From Armatimonadota bacterium (GTDB lineage: Bacteria > Armatimonadota > Fimbriimonadia > Fimbriimonadales > Fimbriimonadaceae), in NCBI GenBank assembly GCA_020161505.1, contig JAIUNY010000013.1:1-64000 (forward strand): a DNA stretch of 64,000 nt. The letters run 5' to 3'. Every line of letters starts with the position of its first letter. Position 1 is the stretch's first letter. The notes under the pieces were generated by a model. The model did not search any database. It had not been told where the DNA came from and saw only the letters and a program-made list of their open reading frames with translations. The position numbers and the translations under genes are program-made. This document shows positions 31,022-41,371 of this stretch, in pieces.

Positions 31022-32425
31022 TTATCGGAGGAGCGAGAGGACGCCCTGCGGTGCCGAGTTGGCTTGGCTGAGCATCGAGAGACCAGACTGTTGCAGGATC
31101 TGCAGTTTGGTGTAGTTGGTCATCTCTTCGGCCACGTCGATTTCTCGGATCGAGCTTTCGGTCGCCGCGAGGTTTTCCTTCGCGATACCGAGGCTGCGAA
31201 CGTTCGATTCGAGCGTATTCTTCATGAACGAGCCGATGGAGCCACGGGAGTTGGCGACTGACGCGATGGCGCTATCGATTGCACCGAGAGCACTGGTCAT
31301 ATCGGTTCCCGTGATGTCGGTATTCGAGCTGTTGAAGCCGAGCGACGCTTGGTTGAAGTTACCGAGCGACAAGCGAGCGGATTGACCACCATTTGCACCG
31401 ATCTGGAAGCTGGCGGAGCCATTCGTCACTCGAACTGAGTCCGTGTGGGTCGTGACCGTGTTGCCTGCGGTTCGGAGCTTGATCGCGTTTCCGTCCGAGT
31501 CCTTCAGTTCGAGGCCCTTACCCCGGTTGAAAGTACTCGTAAAGGTGTTCGTGCCATCCGTGTAGCTGACCGTAGCGACGGCATCGACGCCAGCGGCGCT
31601 TGCCGTACCCGCAGCAGATTGGATAATGCCATTGGCATCGACCAAGTCGACTCGGGAGTCGCTTCCGAAGTTCAGCTGCGTGAGGACGATGTTGTTCGTT
31701 CCGACAGCTGCGGTTACACCCGTTTCCGAAGATGCAGCGTTGATCTGATCGATCAGCTGGTCTCGGGTCGTGGTGGCAGTGGTGGAGAAGCTCTTTCCGT
31801 TGAGAGTGAAGCTACCGGCACCGACTGCGGTCGCACCGGTGGTAAGAGTGGCCTTCGAGCCAGAAACCGATGCCCGAGTGGCGGCGGTCGTGACTTGCAC
31901 GTCCAGGCTGTCTGCAGCACTCACGGCACCAGCACCGATCTTGCCACCGATGGAAGCGGATTCGATGTTAACACCGCTGATCACGCTGGCGTTGGTGCCG
32001 GCGGAACCGTTGAGCAACTTCTTGCTTCCAAAGGCTGTGTTGCCAGCAACGCGGTCGATGGAGGAGAGAATGCTGTTCAGCTGGGTCTGGTTTGCGGCCT
32101 TCTGGGTCGCGTCCAGTGTGCTGTTACCATTTGCGACCGCGAGGCTTCGAGCGTCGCGGAGCAGACGGTTGATTTCGTCCAGACCGCCTTCAGCCGTCTT
32201 CGCGAAGTTCATTGCATCCTGGTTGTTACGCAGGGCTTGGTCGATTCCGCCGAGTTGCGCGCGGTAGCTTTCCGAGGCGATCAGTCCGGAAGGATCGTCG
32301 GCACCGCTGTTGATGCGCAGGCCCGTGGAGAGGCGAGTCGTGGACTTGCTCATTTCCGACCCGGTCATGCCCAGGTTGCGGAGAGCGTTCATTGCGTTGA
32401 CGTTGGTATTGATGCGAAACGACAT
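31022..32425 (-). CDS. fliC: Flagellin
   Basis: Flagellin is the filament subunit of the flagellum. The 467 residues have the conserved D0/D1 ends: MSFRINTNVNAMNALRNL, RLSTGLRINSGADDPSGL and NNQDAMNFAKTAEGGLDEINRLLRD at the N-terminus, and NRGSIG-like SRGSIGSFMKNTLESNV, TESSIREIDVAEEMTNYTKLQILQQSG and a final SLLR at the C-terminus. The Ala/Thr/Ser-rich centre (about 180-370) is the variable surface region. It has a GGAAGA ribosome site and its own terminator. No other flagellar gene is in the window, and I see no sigma-28 promoter consensus upstream. Confidence 0.95.
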   Translation of the reverse strand: MSFRINTNVNAMNALRNLGMTGSEMSKSTTRLSTGLRINSGADDPSGLIASESYRAQLGGIDQALRNNQDAMNFAKTAEGGLDEINRLLRDARSLAVANGNSTLDATQKAANQTQLNSILSSIDRVAGNTAFGSKKLLNGSAGTNASVISGVNIESASIGGKIGAGAVSAADSLDVQVTTAATRASVSGSKATLTTGATAVGAGSFTLNGKSFSTTATTTRDQLIDQINAASSETGVTAAVGTNNIVLTQLNFGSDSRVDLVDANGIIQSAAGTASAAGVDAVATVSYTDGTNTFTSTFNRGKGLELKDSDGNAIKLRTAGNTVTTHTDSVRVTNGSASFQIGANGGQSARLSLGNFNQASLGFNSSNTDITGTDMTSALGAIDSAIASVANSRGSIGSFMKNTLESNVRSLGIAKENLAATESSIREIDVAEEMTNYTKLQILQQSGLSMLSQANSAPQGVLSLLR

Positions 32426-32455
32426 GGTTTTTCTTCCGTGAATCCAGTTGTTCTG

Positions 32456-32499
32456 GTGGACGGCACCCCGGGGGGCTTGTCATCCTGACGCCCGTCCAC
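32456..32499 (-). promoter_or_regulatory. Hairpin in the flagellin 5' leader
   Basis: GTGGACGG and CCGTCCAC form a perfect 8-base-pair stem, and inside it GCCCC and GGGGT can pair further. It stands 31 bases before the flagellin ATG and lacks a T-run, so it is more likely a stability or translation-control element than a terminator. Confidence 0.45.
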
Positions 32500-32620
32500 G
32501 AAAGGTTGTTGGTCGCTCGCTTTTCGTCATTCCCGATAGAAATACCGGGGTGTGAAAACCCTGGTAGTTTTAGCGGGGTCCGTGATTTTTGAACCTGTTA
32601 TCGCGTATCCTGGTAAATAT

Positions 32621-33043
32621 ATGGGCATTTCTCTTAACGTTTATGCCGCGCAAAAGAAGCGCGCCCTCTTCGATGATCTCCGAGCCGGGAACCCCCCGAG
32701 CGAGGGCTCGTTCGATGAGGCGGTTTGGCGGGAAGCGAAGGCAAAGGGCGCGCCCACCATGGGGGCCACGAAGTATTCGCCTGACTCCTTGACCTTTGAA
32801 TTCATCACCCAAGATCCTCAAGGCGCAGCGATTGTCCTGAGTGTTCGGGTGGAAGCCCCCGAGCGGATTGTTTTCATGCCCGTCCCCGATTGGGTCGTCC
32901 AGACCATCTGGCAAGGCGAGATCGACGGGTCGTATCGCTTTGAGAGCGAAGCGCGGGCTCTGTTGGCGGAGTTCGAGGGGCTGCTGGGGGCGGGGAAGAA
33001 CGCCGAACTCTTCGGGGCGAAGATGGCGCTCGGCAAGGACTGA
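32621..33043 (+). CDS. Small cytoplasmic protein of unknown function
   Basis: From ATG 32621 the product has 140 residues (MGISLNVYAAQKKRALFDDL...). An upstream GTG at 32552 would add 23 residues. The chain has an alternating beta/alpha composition with KYSPDSLTFEFITQDPQGAAIVLSVRV and EIDGSYRFESEARALLAEFEGLL. No signal peptide or known motif is seen. Typical codon use and position-specific composition support it as a real gene. Confidence 0.55.
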   Translation: MGISLNVYAAQKKRALFDDLRAGNPPSEGSFDEAVWREAKAKGAPTMGATKYSPDSLTFEFITQDPQGAAIVLSVRVEAPERIVFMPVPDWVVQTIWQGEIDGSYRFESEARALLAEFEGLLGAGKNAELFGAKMALGKD

Positions 33044-33052
33044 GCGGCGGGC

Positions 33053-33213
33053 CTCGTTCCTTCACTCGCATTCGCTCCTTCACTCACTGAGCGGGTGGAG
33101 AGCGTCCCGGCCCCGCTCATTTCTCATGATTTGACTCCCTTTCTGGGGGGCGTACACGGAAAGCTGGGGCGTCCTCCTGCTGGAGTGAAGGAGCGATCAG
33201 CGAGTGAACGACG
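33053..33213. repeat. Imperfect inverted repeat of about 35 bases
   Basis: The arm at 33053-33090 (CGTT, CTTCACTCGC, CGCTCCTTCACTC) reappears in reverse complement at 33180-33213 with small gaps, about 90 bases apart. The first arm also repeats CCTTCACTC within itself. It could be a REP- or MITE-like element between two genes. Confidence 0.45.
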
Positions 33214-33235
33214 GCTGGCGACGATGCTCCAAAAC

Positions 33236-33276
33236 AAAAAAGTCCCCCGCACCGAATGGTGCAGGGGACTTTTTTG
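33236..33276 (-). terminator. Terminator after the fasciclin gene
   Basis: AGTCCCC(C)GCACC pairs with GGTGCAGGGGACT around GAAT, with A- and T-runs on both sides, so it can act in both directions. It directly follows the fasciclin stop on the minus strand. Confidence 0.85.
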
Positions 33277-33299
33277 CAAAAGGAGACAGCTAACGGGGC

Positions 33300-33875
33300 T
33301 TACTTGCCAGCGCAGCCGCCGCAGCTGGACTTGGCTTCCGGCTTCGGAGCGGGCTCGACCTTGGCCTTGGAAGCCTTGATCTCGGCGTCGCTCGGCACGA
33401 TGACCTTGTCGATGACGTGGATCACACCATTGCTAGCGGCAATGTCAGTCTTGATGACGGTAGCGCCGTCGATCATGACCTTGCCATCCTTCACCTTCAC
33501 CTCAACCTTGGCGCCCTTCAGCGCCGTGCCGACAGACTTACCATTGGCGGCCACGGCATCCTTGGCCATCACCTTGCCCGGAACCACGTGGTACAGCAGA
33601 ACGCTCTTCAGAAGCTCCTTGTCGGCGAGAACGGCATCAAGGGTGGCCTTCGGCAAAGCCTTGAAAGCCTCTTCGCTCGGAGCGAAAACGGTGAACGGGC
33701 CCTTGCTCTTCAGGGTATCCACGAGTCCAGCGCGCTGAACCAGGGAAACGAGGGTCGGGAACGCCTTGCTGTCAACAGCGGTGTCAACAATATCCTTCTT
33801 GGCCGGTGCATTCGCGATCGACGAAGCGAGCGTGAACATGGCGAGAGCTGCAATTCCGAAAACTTTGGCTTTCAT
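33300..33875 (-). CDS. Secreted fasciclin-domain protein
   Basis: The 191-residue product has a signal peptide (VFGIAALAMFTLASSIANA) and one FAS1 domain: DIVDTAVDSKAFPTLVSLVQRAGLVDTLKSKGPFTVFAPSEEAFKALP (motif H1) and YHVVPGKVMAKD to GVIHVIDKVIVP (motif H2). The tail is Lys/Ala/Pro-rich and ends in SSCGGCAGK, a CxxC pair. FAS1 domains mediate adhesion in secreted proteins. The gene has its own terminator and is divergent from the str operon. Confidence 0.92.
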   Translation of the reverse strand: MKAKVFGIAALAMFTLASSIANAPAKKDIVDTAVDSKAFPTLVSLVQRAGLVDTLKSKGPFTVFAPSEEAFKALPKATLDAVLADKELLKSVLLYHVVPGKVMAKDAVAANGKSVGTALKGAKVEVKVKDGKVMIDGATVIKTDIAASNGVIHVIDKVIVPSDAEIKASKAKVEPAPKPEAKSSCGGCAGK

Positions 33876-34052
33876 GGGTTTGTCCTGTCTAGGGAGCCAG
33901 TCGGCTTGTCGCCGCAGTGCTGACAGATCAAACTCAGGTCAGGGCGTGAGAGTTCGCAACATATCATCATTCAGTGATGAAAGGCCCATCCCACCGACAT
34001 GCCCACCAGACTCATTTGAACCAGAACGGACTAGGCCTCCCAGGCTGGGACC

Positions 34053-34082
34053 TTGACGGATTTTGAACCTAGAGCGTATCAT
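34053..34082 (+). promoter_or_regulatory. Promoter of the str operon
   Basis: TTGACG (34053-34058) and TATCAT (34077-34082) are 18 bases apart, about 230 bases before rpsL. The rest of the 438-base gap between the fasciclin and rpsL starts holds the attenuator-like hairpin at 34188 and no gene. Confidence 0.65.
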
Positions 34083-34187
34083 GGGCACCTGGTGAGAAGG
34101 CAACTTCCCACCGCGCTACCTGCCAGTGAGAAGACACGGCAGATTGAGTACGACACAGATCGAAAGAGAAAACGAGTCGAACCAGTC

Positions 34188-34218
34188 AGCCCCGTGTCCG
34201 AGTGACCGGGCTTTTTTT
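34188..34218 (+). terminator. Attenuator-like hairpin in the rpsL leader
   Basis: AGCCC(C) pairs with (C)GGGCT around a 13-base loop and is followed by seven Ts. It lies about 105 bases after the promoter and 95 before rpsL, so it would end transcripts before the operon. This suggests attenuation of ribosomal-protein synthesis. Confidence 0.5.
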
Positions 34219-34313
34219 GTGATTCAGACCAGCGACGAAACGCTTGATCCGAGATGCAAAAAGGGCGGCAAGCCGGGCGAAGCAGGGCAGGAAGCAACCA
34301 ACACGAGGACTGA

Positions 34314-34700
34314 ATGCCGACCGTAAACCAACTTGTCCGTCGCGGACGATCCAAGACTTCAGTGAAGTCCAAATCGCCTGCGCTCAAGCGCAACCCGTTC
34401 AAGCGGGGCGTGTGCACCATCGTTCGAACCATGACCCCGAAGAAGCCGAACTCGGCTCTCCGAAAGGTTGCCCGGGTTCGCCTGACTCACGGTGTCGAAG
34501 TCACCGCCTACATCCCTGGCGAAGGCCACAACCTGCAAGAGCACTCAGTGGTGCTCGTCCGCGGTGGCCGGGTCAAGGATCTTCCGGGCGTGCGCTACCA
34601 CATCGTTCGAGGAACCGAGCAAACCGGTGGTGTGAACAACCGCAAGAAGAGCCGCAGCAAGTACGGAACCAAGCGACCCAAGCCGGCGGCAGCGAAGTAA
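34314..34700 (+). CDS. rpsL: 30S ribosomal protein uS12
   Basis: This 128-residue protein of the decoding centre matches uS12 throughout: [77 protein letters not shown] and a basic tail. The loop TPKKPNSA and the VKDLPGV loop carry the residues usual in streptomycin-sensitive strains. First gene of the operon, 16 bases before rpsG. Confidence 0.98.
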   Translation: MPTVNQLVRRGRSKTSVKSKSPALKRNPFKRGVCTIVRTMTPKKPNSALRKVARVRLTHGVEVTAYIPGEGHNLQEHSVVLVRGGRVKDLPGVRYHIVRGTEQTGGVNNRKKSRSKYGTKRPKPAAAK

Positions 34701-34716
34701 GGAGAACTGAAAGAAG

Positions 34717-35187
34717 ATGCCACGAAAAGGTCCTGTCCCGCCGCGCGTGATCCTGCCGGATCCCGTTCACAACAGCGAATTGCTGCAACGATTTATCAAC
34801 CGCCTCATGCTCGACGGCAAAAAGTCGAAGGCTGAAGGCATTGTCTATGGCGCGCTCGAACAAGCCGCGACCAAGCTTGAAGTCGAACCGATCGAAGTGT
34901 TCGAAAAGGCAATGGGCAACATCATGCCGAACGTTGAGGTTCGACCTCGACGGGTGGGTGGTCAAACCTACCAAGTGCCGATGGATGTCCGCCCGGCCCG
35001 ACGCCGAGCCCTCGCCATGCGCTGGATGGTCACATTCAGCCGCAAGCGAAGCGGAAAGAGCATGCAAGACAAGCTCGCCGCTGAGTTCGTCGACGCCTAC
35101 AACGAAACAGGCGGCGCCGTCAAGCGAAAAGAAGAAGTTCACCGAATGGCCGATGCCAACAAGGCATTTAGCCACTACCGGTTCTAA
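34717..35187 (+). CDS. rpsG: 30S ribosomal protein uS7
   Basis: The 156-residue protein nucleates assembly of the 30S head on 16S rRNA. It shows [53 protein letters not shown] and the C-terminal [15 protein letters not shown]. The start has GGAG upstream. It is 36 bases before fusA and of normal length. Confidence 0.98.
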   Translation: MPRKGPVPPRVILPDPVHNSELLQRFINRLMLDGKKSKAEGIVYGALEQAATKLEVEPIEVFEKAMGNIMPNVEVRPRRVGGQTYQVPMDVRPARRRALAMRWMVTFSRKRSGKSMQDKLAAEFVDAYNETGGAVKRKEEVHRMADANKAFSHYRF

Positions 35188-35223
35188 CCTGAAAGAGGAA
35201 ACATTTAAGGAGCATATACAGAA

Positions 35224-37347
35224 ATGGCCCGATCGCACCCGCTGGAACTTATCCGCAATATCGGCATCGCTGCACACATCGATGCCGGCAAGACCACGAC
35301 GACCGAGCGCATCCTCTTTTACACCGGTAAGACCCACAAAATCGGGGAAGTGCACGATGGTGCCGCCACGATGGACTGGATGGAGCAAGAGCAGGAGCGA
35401 GGAATCACCATTACCTCCGCTGCAACTTCGGCCTTCTGGCGCGGTAGCAAGACGGACAAGCCAGAACACAAGATCAACATCATCGACACCCCGGGGCACG
35501 TCGACTTCACCGTTGAGGTGGAGCGCTCGCTTCGCGTTCTCGATGGTCTGGTCGCTGTGTACTGCGCGGTCGGTGGAGTTCAACCGCAGTCCGAAACCGT
35601 CTGGCGACAAGCCAATAAGTATAAGGTTCCGCGAATTGCTTACGTGAACAAGATGGACCGCCTCGGCGCTGACTTCTATCAAGTCATCGAACGACTGCGC
35701 GACCGCTTGGGTGCCAATGCAGCGCCTCTCGCTATCCCCATCGGGGCTGAGAGCGACTTCAAGGGCTACATCGACCTTCTTGCGATGAAGGCTACGATCT
35801 ACACGAGCGACGACGGAAAGAACTTCGACGAAACCGACATCCCGGCCGATATGGTCAAGGATGCGGCGACGTGGCGCGAAAAGCTCATCGAAGCAATTGC
35901 GGACTACGATGAATCGGTCATGGAGCGATTCTTGGAAGGCGAAGAAATCCCGATGGAGGAACTCAAGAAGTCCCTCCGAAACGGCGTCCTCGCCAACAAG
36001 ATCGTGCCGGTGATCTGCGGAAGCTCGTTCAAGAACAAAGGCGTGCAGTTCCTCTGCGACTGTGTTGTTGACCTGCTGCCTTCGCCGCTGGATGTCGACG
36101 ACATCACGGGTGTCGATCCGGACGACGAATCGCCGCTCGTGCGCAAGCCGAGCGACGAAGAGCCGATGAGCGCCCTGGCCTTTAAGATCATGTCCGACAA
36201 GTTCGTCGGTCGTCTGACGTACATCCGACTCTATTCGGGCGTGCTGAAGAAGGGAAGCCAGGTCACGGTGTGCTACCGCGATCCTCACACCAACGAAATG
36301 CGCACTCGAACCGAGCGCGTTGGACGCATCCTTGAGATGCACGCCAACAATCGCCAGGATACGGATGCCGTGTACGCCGGTGAGATCGTCGGTGTCATCG
36401 GTCTCAGCGACGTCAAGACGGGTCAAACCATCTGCGACGGAGCCAAGCCGATCGTTCTGGAGTCGATCAAGTTCCCCGAGCCGGTGATCCAAGTGGCCAT
36501 CGAACCGAAGAGCCGAGCCGACCAAGAAAAGCTGGGTACCAGCCTGGCCCGACTGGCTGAAGAAGATCCGACCTTCCGCGTCTACACCGACGCAGAATCC
36601 GGTCAGACCATCATCAGCGGAATGGGTGAGCTTCACCTGGAAATCATCGTTGACCGTCTGAACCGAGAGTTCAGCGTTCAGGCGAACCAGGGCAAGCCGC
36701 AGGTTGCTTACCGAGAAACCGTGACCAAGAAGAGCCGCGCCGAAGGCCGATTCGTCCGCCAAACCGGTGGTTCGGGTCAGTACGGTGTCTGCGTTCTGGA
36801 AATCGAGCCGCTCGAAGTGGGCCAAGGCTTCGTCTTCGAGAACAAGGTTGTCGGTGGATCGATTCCGAAGGAATACATCCCGGCCGTCGAAAAGGGCGTC
36901 CGAGAAGCACTCCTCAGCGGTGTCATCGCCGGTTACCCGGTTGTGGACGTCAAGGTGGCCGTCGTGGACGGCAGCTACCACGATGTTGACTCGAACGAAA
37001 ACGCGTTCAAGCAAGCCGGCATGATCGGCTTCCGAGAAGCGATGCGAACGGCAACTCCGATCCTGAAGGAGCCTATTATGCACGTCGAAGTCACCACGCC
37101 GGACAACAACGTCGGTGATGTCGTGGGTGACCTCAACGGTCGACGCGGACGAATCGAGAGCATGGACTCGGCTCTTGGCGGTGCCACCATCGTCAACGCC
37201 CACGTGCCGCTCTCCGAGATGTTCGGTTACGTCACCACGCTGCGAAGCCTTACCCAAGGCCGCGCAACTCCGAACGTGACGCCGTCGCACTACGAACAAG
37301 TTCCGCAAAGCATTGCTGCGGAAATCATGGCGAAGAACAACAGCTAA
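35224..37347 (+). CDS. fusA: Elongation factor G
   Basis: EF-G is the GTPase that drives translocation. The 707 residues contain G1 AHIDAGKTT, the switch region [12 protein letters not shown]3 DTPGHVDF, G4 NKMDR, the domain II beta barrel, domain IV ([12 protein letters not shown]... [15 protein letters not shown]) and the domain V end ([15 protein letters not shown]). Length is standard. AAGGAG lies 10 bases upstream. A terminator follows, so tuf is not in the same main transcript. Confidence 0.98.
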   Translation: MARSHPLELIRNIGIAAHIDAGKTTTTERILFYTGKTHKIGEVHDGAATMDWMEQEQERGITITSAATSAFWRGSKTDKPEHKINIIDTPGHVDFTVEVERSLRVLDGLVAVYCAVGGVQPQSETVWRQANKYKVPRIAYVNKMDRLGADFYQVIERLRDRLGANAAPLAIPIGAESDFKGYIDLLAMKATIYTSDDGKNFDETDIPADMVKDAATWREKLIEAIADYDESVMERFLEGEEIPMEELKKSLRNGVLANKIVPVICGSSFKNKGVQFLCDCVVDLLPSPLDVDDITGVDPDDESPLVRKPSDEEPMSALAFKIMSDKFVGRLTYIRLYSGVLKKGSQVTVCYRDPHTNEMRTRTERVGRILEMHANNRQDTDAVYAGEIVGVIGLSDVKTGQTICDGAKPIVLESIKFPEPVIQVAIEPKSRADQEKLGTSLARLAEEDPTFRVYTDAESGQTIISGMGELHLEIIVDRLNREFSVQANQGKPQVAYRETVTKKSRAEGRFVRQTGGSGQYGVCVLEIEPLEVGQGFVFENKVVGGSIPKEYIPAVEKGVREALLSGVIAGYPVVDVKVAVVDGSYHDVDSNENAFKQAGMIGFREAMRTATPILKEPIMHVEVTTPDNNVGDVVGDLNGRRGRIESMDSALGGATIVNAHVPLSEMFGYVTTLRSLTQGRATPNVTPSHYEQVPQSIAAEIMAKNNS

Positions 37348-37372
37348 TCGGCTGCTGACACTGAACCTGTTC

Positions 37373-37408
37373 ACGCCCCTGAGCGAGTGATCGCCCAGGG
37401 GCGTTTTT
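37373..37408 (+). terminator. Terminator after fusA
   Basis: ACGCCCCTG pairs with CAGGGGCGT around a 13-base loop, followed by TTTTTG. The 236 bases from here to tuf hold no gene and must include the tuf promoter, which I could not place confidently. Confidence 0.75.
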
Positions 37409-37644
37409 GTTCCCCCGGAAGAGGCATCGGAAGGGGGCCAAGTGGCCCGCTCCAGATTCAAAAGGGCCTGGGTCGTGTTGATTCCAAGGGGCCCGAATCA
37501 GTCATCATATCCCCGTTCATGCGCCGAAGGCTCTGCCTTTGGTGTGTCATCGACTCCGGCTCAGGACGACGATCCTGGGTGGCTCTGCGGAAGCGGCTTT
37601 GCTGAAGGCGGAAAAAACCGGAAGAGAACAGCAGGTAAGAAAAA

Positions 37645-38850
<1,206 letters not shown>

Positions 38851-38873
38851 GGATCTGATCCCCGGAAACGGGC

Positions 38874-38907
38874 AAGAGCCGGAATCTCACGATTCCGGCT
38901 CTTTTTT
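38874..38907 (+). terminator. Terminator after tuf
   Basis: AAGAGCCGGAATC pairs with GATTCCGGCTCTT around TCAC, followed by a T-run. It is a textbook rho-independent terminator 24 bases after the stop. Confidence 0.92.
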
Positions 38908-38995
38908 GCATTTGAGGTTGCGACAAAAAACTCACCGCACTCCCAAGGGAGGGAAGCGCGGTGAGCACGGAGTTTGATCGGGCTGACCCAGAGGG

Positions 38996-39544
38996 TCAGG
39001 CGGCGGCCATTGTCTCGAGATCCTTGCGGAGCATCGCGCGGGCTCTGAAGAGCCAGCTCTTGATGGTTCCTTCCGGCTTGCCGAGAGCGTCGGCAATCTC
39101 ATTGACATCCATGTGGCTGAAGTGCCGCATCATGATGATGTTGCGGTAGCGCTCCGGCAACCGGACAATCGCCGCACGCAGAGATTCTGCGCCGAGCGAC
39201 TGCTCCAGCTGATCAGAAACGCTCGCCGATTGATCGAACAGCGCATGCTCGTGAGCCTCGATGTTCTCGGCTCCGTTGCGACGTGTGCGGATCATATCCA
39301 CGCAGCAGTTGCTGCAGATGCGGAGAAGCCACGGCAGCATCGGACGACCCGGCTGGAAGCTATGGATCGCGCGGCAGGCCTTGAGAAGGGTGTCCTGCAC
39401 GGCGTCCTGCGCATCTTCCGAGTCGCGAAGCATTCGCATGGCTTGTCCGAGAATTGCGGGGCGATGCATATCAGCCAGCAATTCAAAAGCGACCATTTCG
39501 CCTTTCTGAGCGCGAGCCACTAAGTGCTCTTCCCATTCCGGCAT
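38996..39544 (-). CDS. ECF-type RNA polymerase sigma factor
   Basis: The 182-residue protein has sigma region 2 (AFELLADMHRPAILGQAMRMLRDSEDAQDAVQDTLLKACRAIHSFQPGRPMLPWLLRICSNCCVDMIRTRR) and region 4 (LPERYRNIIMMRHFSHMDVNEIADALGKPEGTIKSWLFRARAMLR). ATG 39544 was chosen because region 2 begins soon after. The frame stays open to 39631 with an atypical leader. No anti-sigma gene is adjacent. The divergent gene at 39680 is a possible target. Confidence 0.88.
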   Translation of the reverse strand: MPEWEEHLVARAQKGEMVAFELLADMHRPAILGQAMRMLRDSEDAQDAVQDTLLKACRAIHSFQPGRPMLPWLLRICSNCCVDMIRTRRNGAENIEAHEHALFDQSASVSDQLEQSLGAESLRAAIVRLPERYRNIIMMRHFSHMDVNEIADALGKPEGTIKSWLFRARAMLRKDLETMAAA

Positions 39545-39679
39545 TCGTTTCGAGTTTGTGTTCTTGCGGTCCACGAGCACACTGTAAATGAGGTTTTGCT
39601 CTAGACCAAATTTTTGGGACTCTATGACCATTTGTTATAGGCCTGTGGTCATAGGACTTCTCAGCCGAAGATTTTCGGT

Positions 39680-40552
39680 ATGAGAGCACGGACGCTCGGA
39701 TACACACTCGCGGCTTCTGGCCCGGTGTGGTTACTGGCCCTGCTAGCGATCCAAGGACGGACCTTGGCCACGCCTTGGCAATCGCCGGAATATGGTGAGG
39801 AAGAATCTGCAAAGATCCTCGCCTACGCACCGGCGATCCAGGCAACCAGGGCGAAAATGCCCGATCTCTGGGATGGCGATGAGAAGACGTTGCGCGAGGT
39901 CGCGATGGTCTGGATCGATGGGTATCGACGCGGAGAGCTCGAGTCGATCCGTCCTGCCTCCGCTGATGATGATGGGAGCGAAGGCGTGCGCCAGCAAATA
40001 GAAGCATCGCGTCGCGGCGTCATCCAGGCCCTGATGCGCCAAACCAACGAGGCCGAGCACCTTCAAGATTGGAAGCGGGCCAACGAGCTGATGATCCTCA
40101 CCCTCCAGCTCGCGGAAGTGGCCAAGTACAACAGCGCACTCAGTGTCACGAACTCGTGCTACGTGCAGCTTCACACCATCGAGCGCTTTGAAACCATGCG
40201 AGAATTCCTCACTCCGGCCCAGGTTCAAGAGTTCGAGAGCTATCTCTCGACTCTGTCGAGCAACCCAGAGCGGGTGATCAAGATGGCGGACCAGGTCGCG
40301 CGCATCAGTGAGCTCGGGCCGACCGATGCGATCACGAAAATCCAGGCGCAGCACGGAACCGGCGAGCTTCTCACCAAGGATGTCCGGGATATCTATGCGA
40401 TCTCAAACGAGGCAGGGGTCGCCGCGATTCGCGGATTCCAGGCAGCGTTTCGCTTGGAATCTGAGCTCGACGCTCACCGGGGCAGACTCATCAGTCCGAA
40501 AGAACCAGGATTCCGTCTGACCGCAAGCTCAGAGTCAGATTCTGATCTTTAA
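39680..40552 (+). CDS. Exported or membrane-anchored protein of unknown function
   Basis: This 290-residue protein has an N-terminal hydrophobic segment (LGYTLAASGPVWLLALLAIQ) that may be a signal peptide or anchor. The rest is helical, with AEHLQDWKRANELMILTLQLAEVAKYNSALSVTNSCYVQ recalling a TPR-like pair and MREFLTPAQVQEFESYLSTLS. No family is recognised. Its last 62 bases overlap the 3' end of the convergent anti-sigma gene, an unusually long overlap. It is divergent from the ECF sigma gene. Confidence 0.6.
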   Translation: MRARTLGYTLAASGPVWLLALLAIQGRTLATPWQSPEYGEEESAKILAYAPAIQATRAKMPDLWDGDEKTLREVAMVWIDGYRRGELESIRPASADDDGSEGVRQQIEASRRGVIQALMRQTNEAEHLQDWKRANELMILTLQLAEVAKYNSALSVTNSCYVQLHTIERFETMREFLTPAQVQEFESYLSTLSSNPERVIKMADQVARISELGPTDAITKIQAQHGTGELLTKDVRDIYAISNEAGVAAIRGFQAAFRLESELDAHRGRLISPKEPGFRLTASSESDSDL

Positions 40553-41345
40553 GCACCGCGGCTCGGTCGGAAACCGATTCCGATCCGGTGAACTCCCAAC
40601 TGACCAATCGATCAGGCTCAGAGACCCGCATGATCATGGGCGATCGGAACAGATCGGCCATGGCCAAGGCGCAGTCACGAACCGTGCCTTCGCTTTTCGA
40701 GGCAGAAATGGCTTGATCGCCGGGAACCACCAGGGAGAGCCCGGTTCCGTTTTTCGGTAACACATCCAGAACCACTGCCGTGTCCGAACCCGTGGCAATC
40801 TCGCTGTCCAGAGTCTTGTCTTTCGCCGAAATCGACTTAACTTCCTCTTGGGTGGCGGCATTGCGCACCACGACTTCATCGGAGCCGATAGCGCTCACGC
40901 GCACATTCAGTTTGCCTTCGATCAGCACGGCATCGAGAGTTGTGGAAGCCTTCGCAGGAGCCGAGCCACCGATGTTGCCCGTCGCAGTGCGCTGACCTTG
41001 GTTTGGAAGAATGACGCTGACAAAGGCGGCAGCAATCGCGACGACCGCCAGTCCGCCAAACGCGACCAGGCGCCAGTTACCAAAGAAACTTGTTTTTGCT
41101 GACCGCTTGGTTTCCCAATCGTGATGGTCAAGCTTCTGCATGATTCGATCATGCAAATCGTGCGGGAGTTCAATCGGCTCATCCGCCTCACGGGCAAAGA
41201 GATCGAGCGCAATCTTGAATTGGCGATACTCCTCTGCGAGTGCAGGATCGGCAGCCAGAGCCCTCTCGAAGGCCTCTTTGAGGCCAGCTTCGAGATCGCC
41301 TTCGTAGTAGGCGCTGAAGAATTCCTGGGCTTTCTGTGAGTTCAT
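40491..41345 (-). CDS. Anti-sigma factor (zinc-less, single membrane segment)
   Basis: The 284-residue product starts with a helical N-terminal domain (QKAQEFFSAYYEGDLEAGLKEAFERALAADPALAEEYRQF) like other anti-sigma factors, without the HxxxCxxC zinc motif. A membrane segment follows at about 92-113 (LVAFGGLAVVAIAAAFVSVIL), then a periplasmic beta-rich domain. ATG 41345 has GAGGAA upstream, and the gene lies 26 bases after the ECF gene at 41372. It probably holds that sigma factor inactive until an envelope signal arrives. The pairing is inferred from order. Confidence 0.75.
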   Translation of the reverse strand: MNSQKAQEFFSAYYEGDLEAGLKEAFERALAADPALAEEYRQFKIALDLFAREADEPIELPHDLHDRIMQKLDHHDWETKRSAKTSFFGNWRLVAFGGLAVVAIAAAFVSVILPNQGQRTATGNIGGSAPAKASTTLDAVLIEGKLNVRVSAIGSDEVVVRNAATQEEVKSISAKDKTLDSEIATGSDTAVVLDVLPKNGTGLSLVVPGDQAISASKSEGTVRDCALAMADLFRSPMIMRVSEPDRLVSWEFTGSESVSDRAAVLKDQNLTLSLRSDGILVLSD

Positions 41346-41371
41346 ACCGTTCCTCGCTTGTGGCTTTGACT

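Noticed and set aside
34573-37461. A 962-codon open frame on the minus strand
   Set aside because: It lies opposite rpsG and fusA, whose biased third positions keep the antisense frame open. Its sequence is His/Arg/Asp-rich with no domain.
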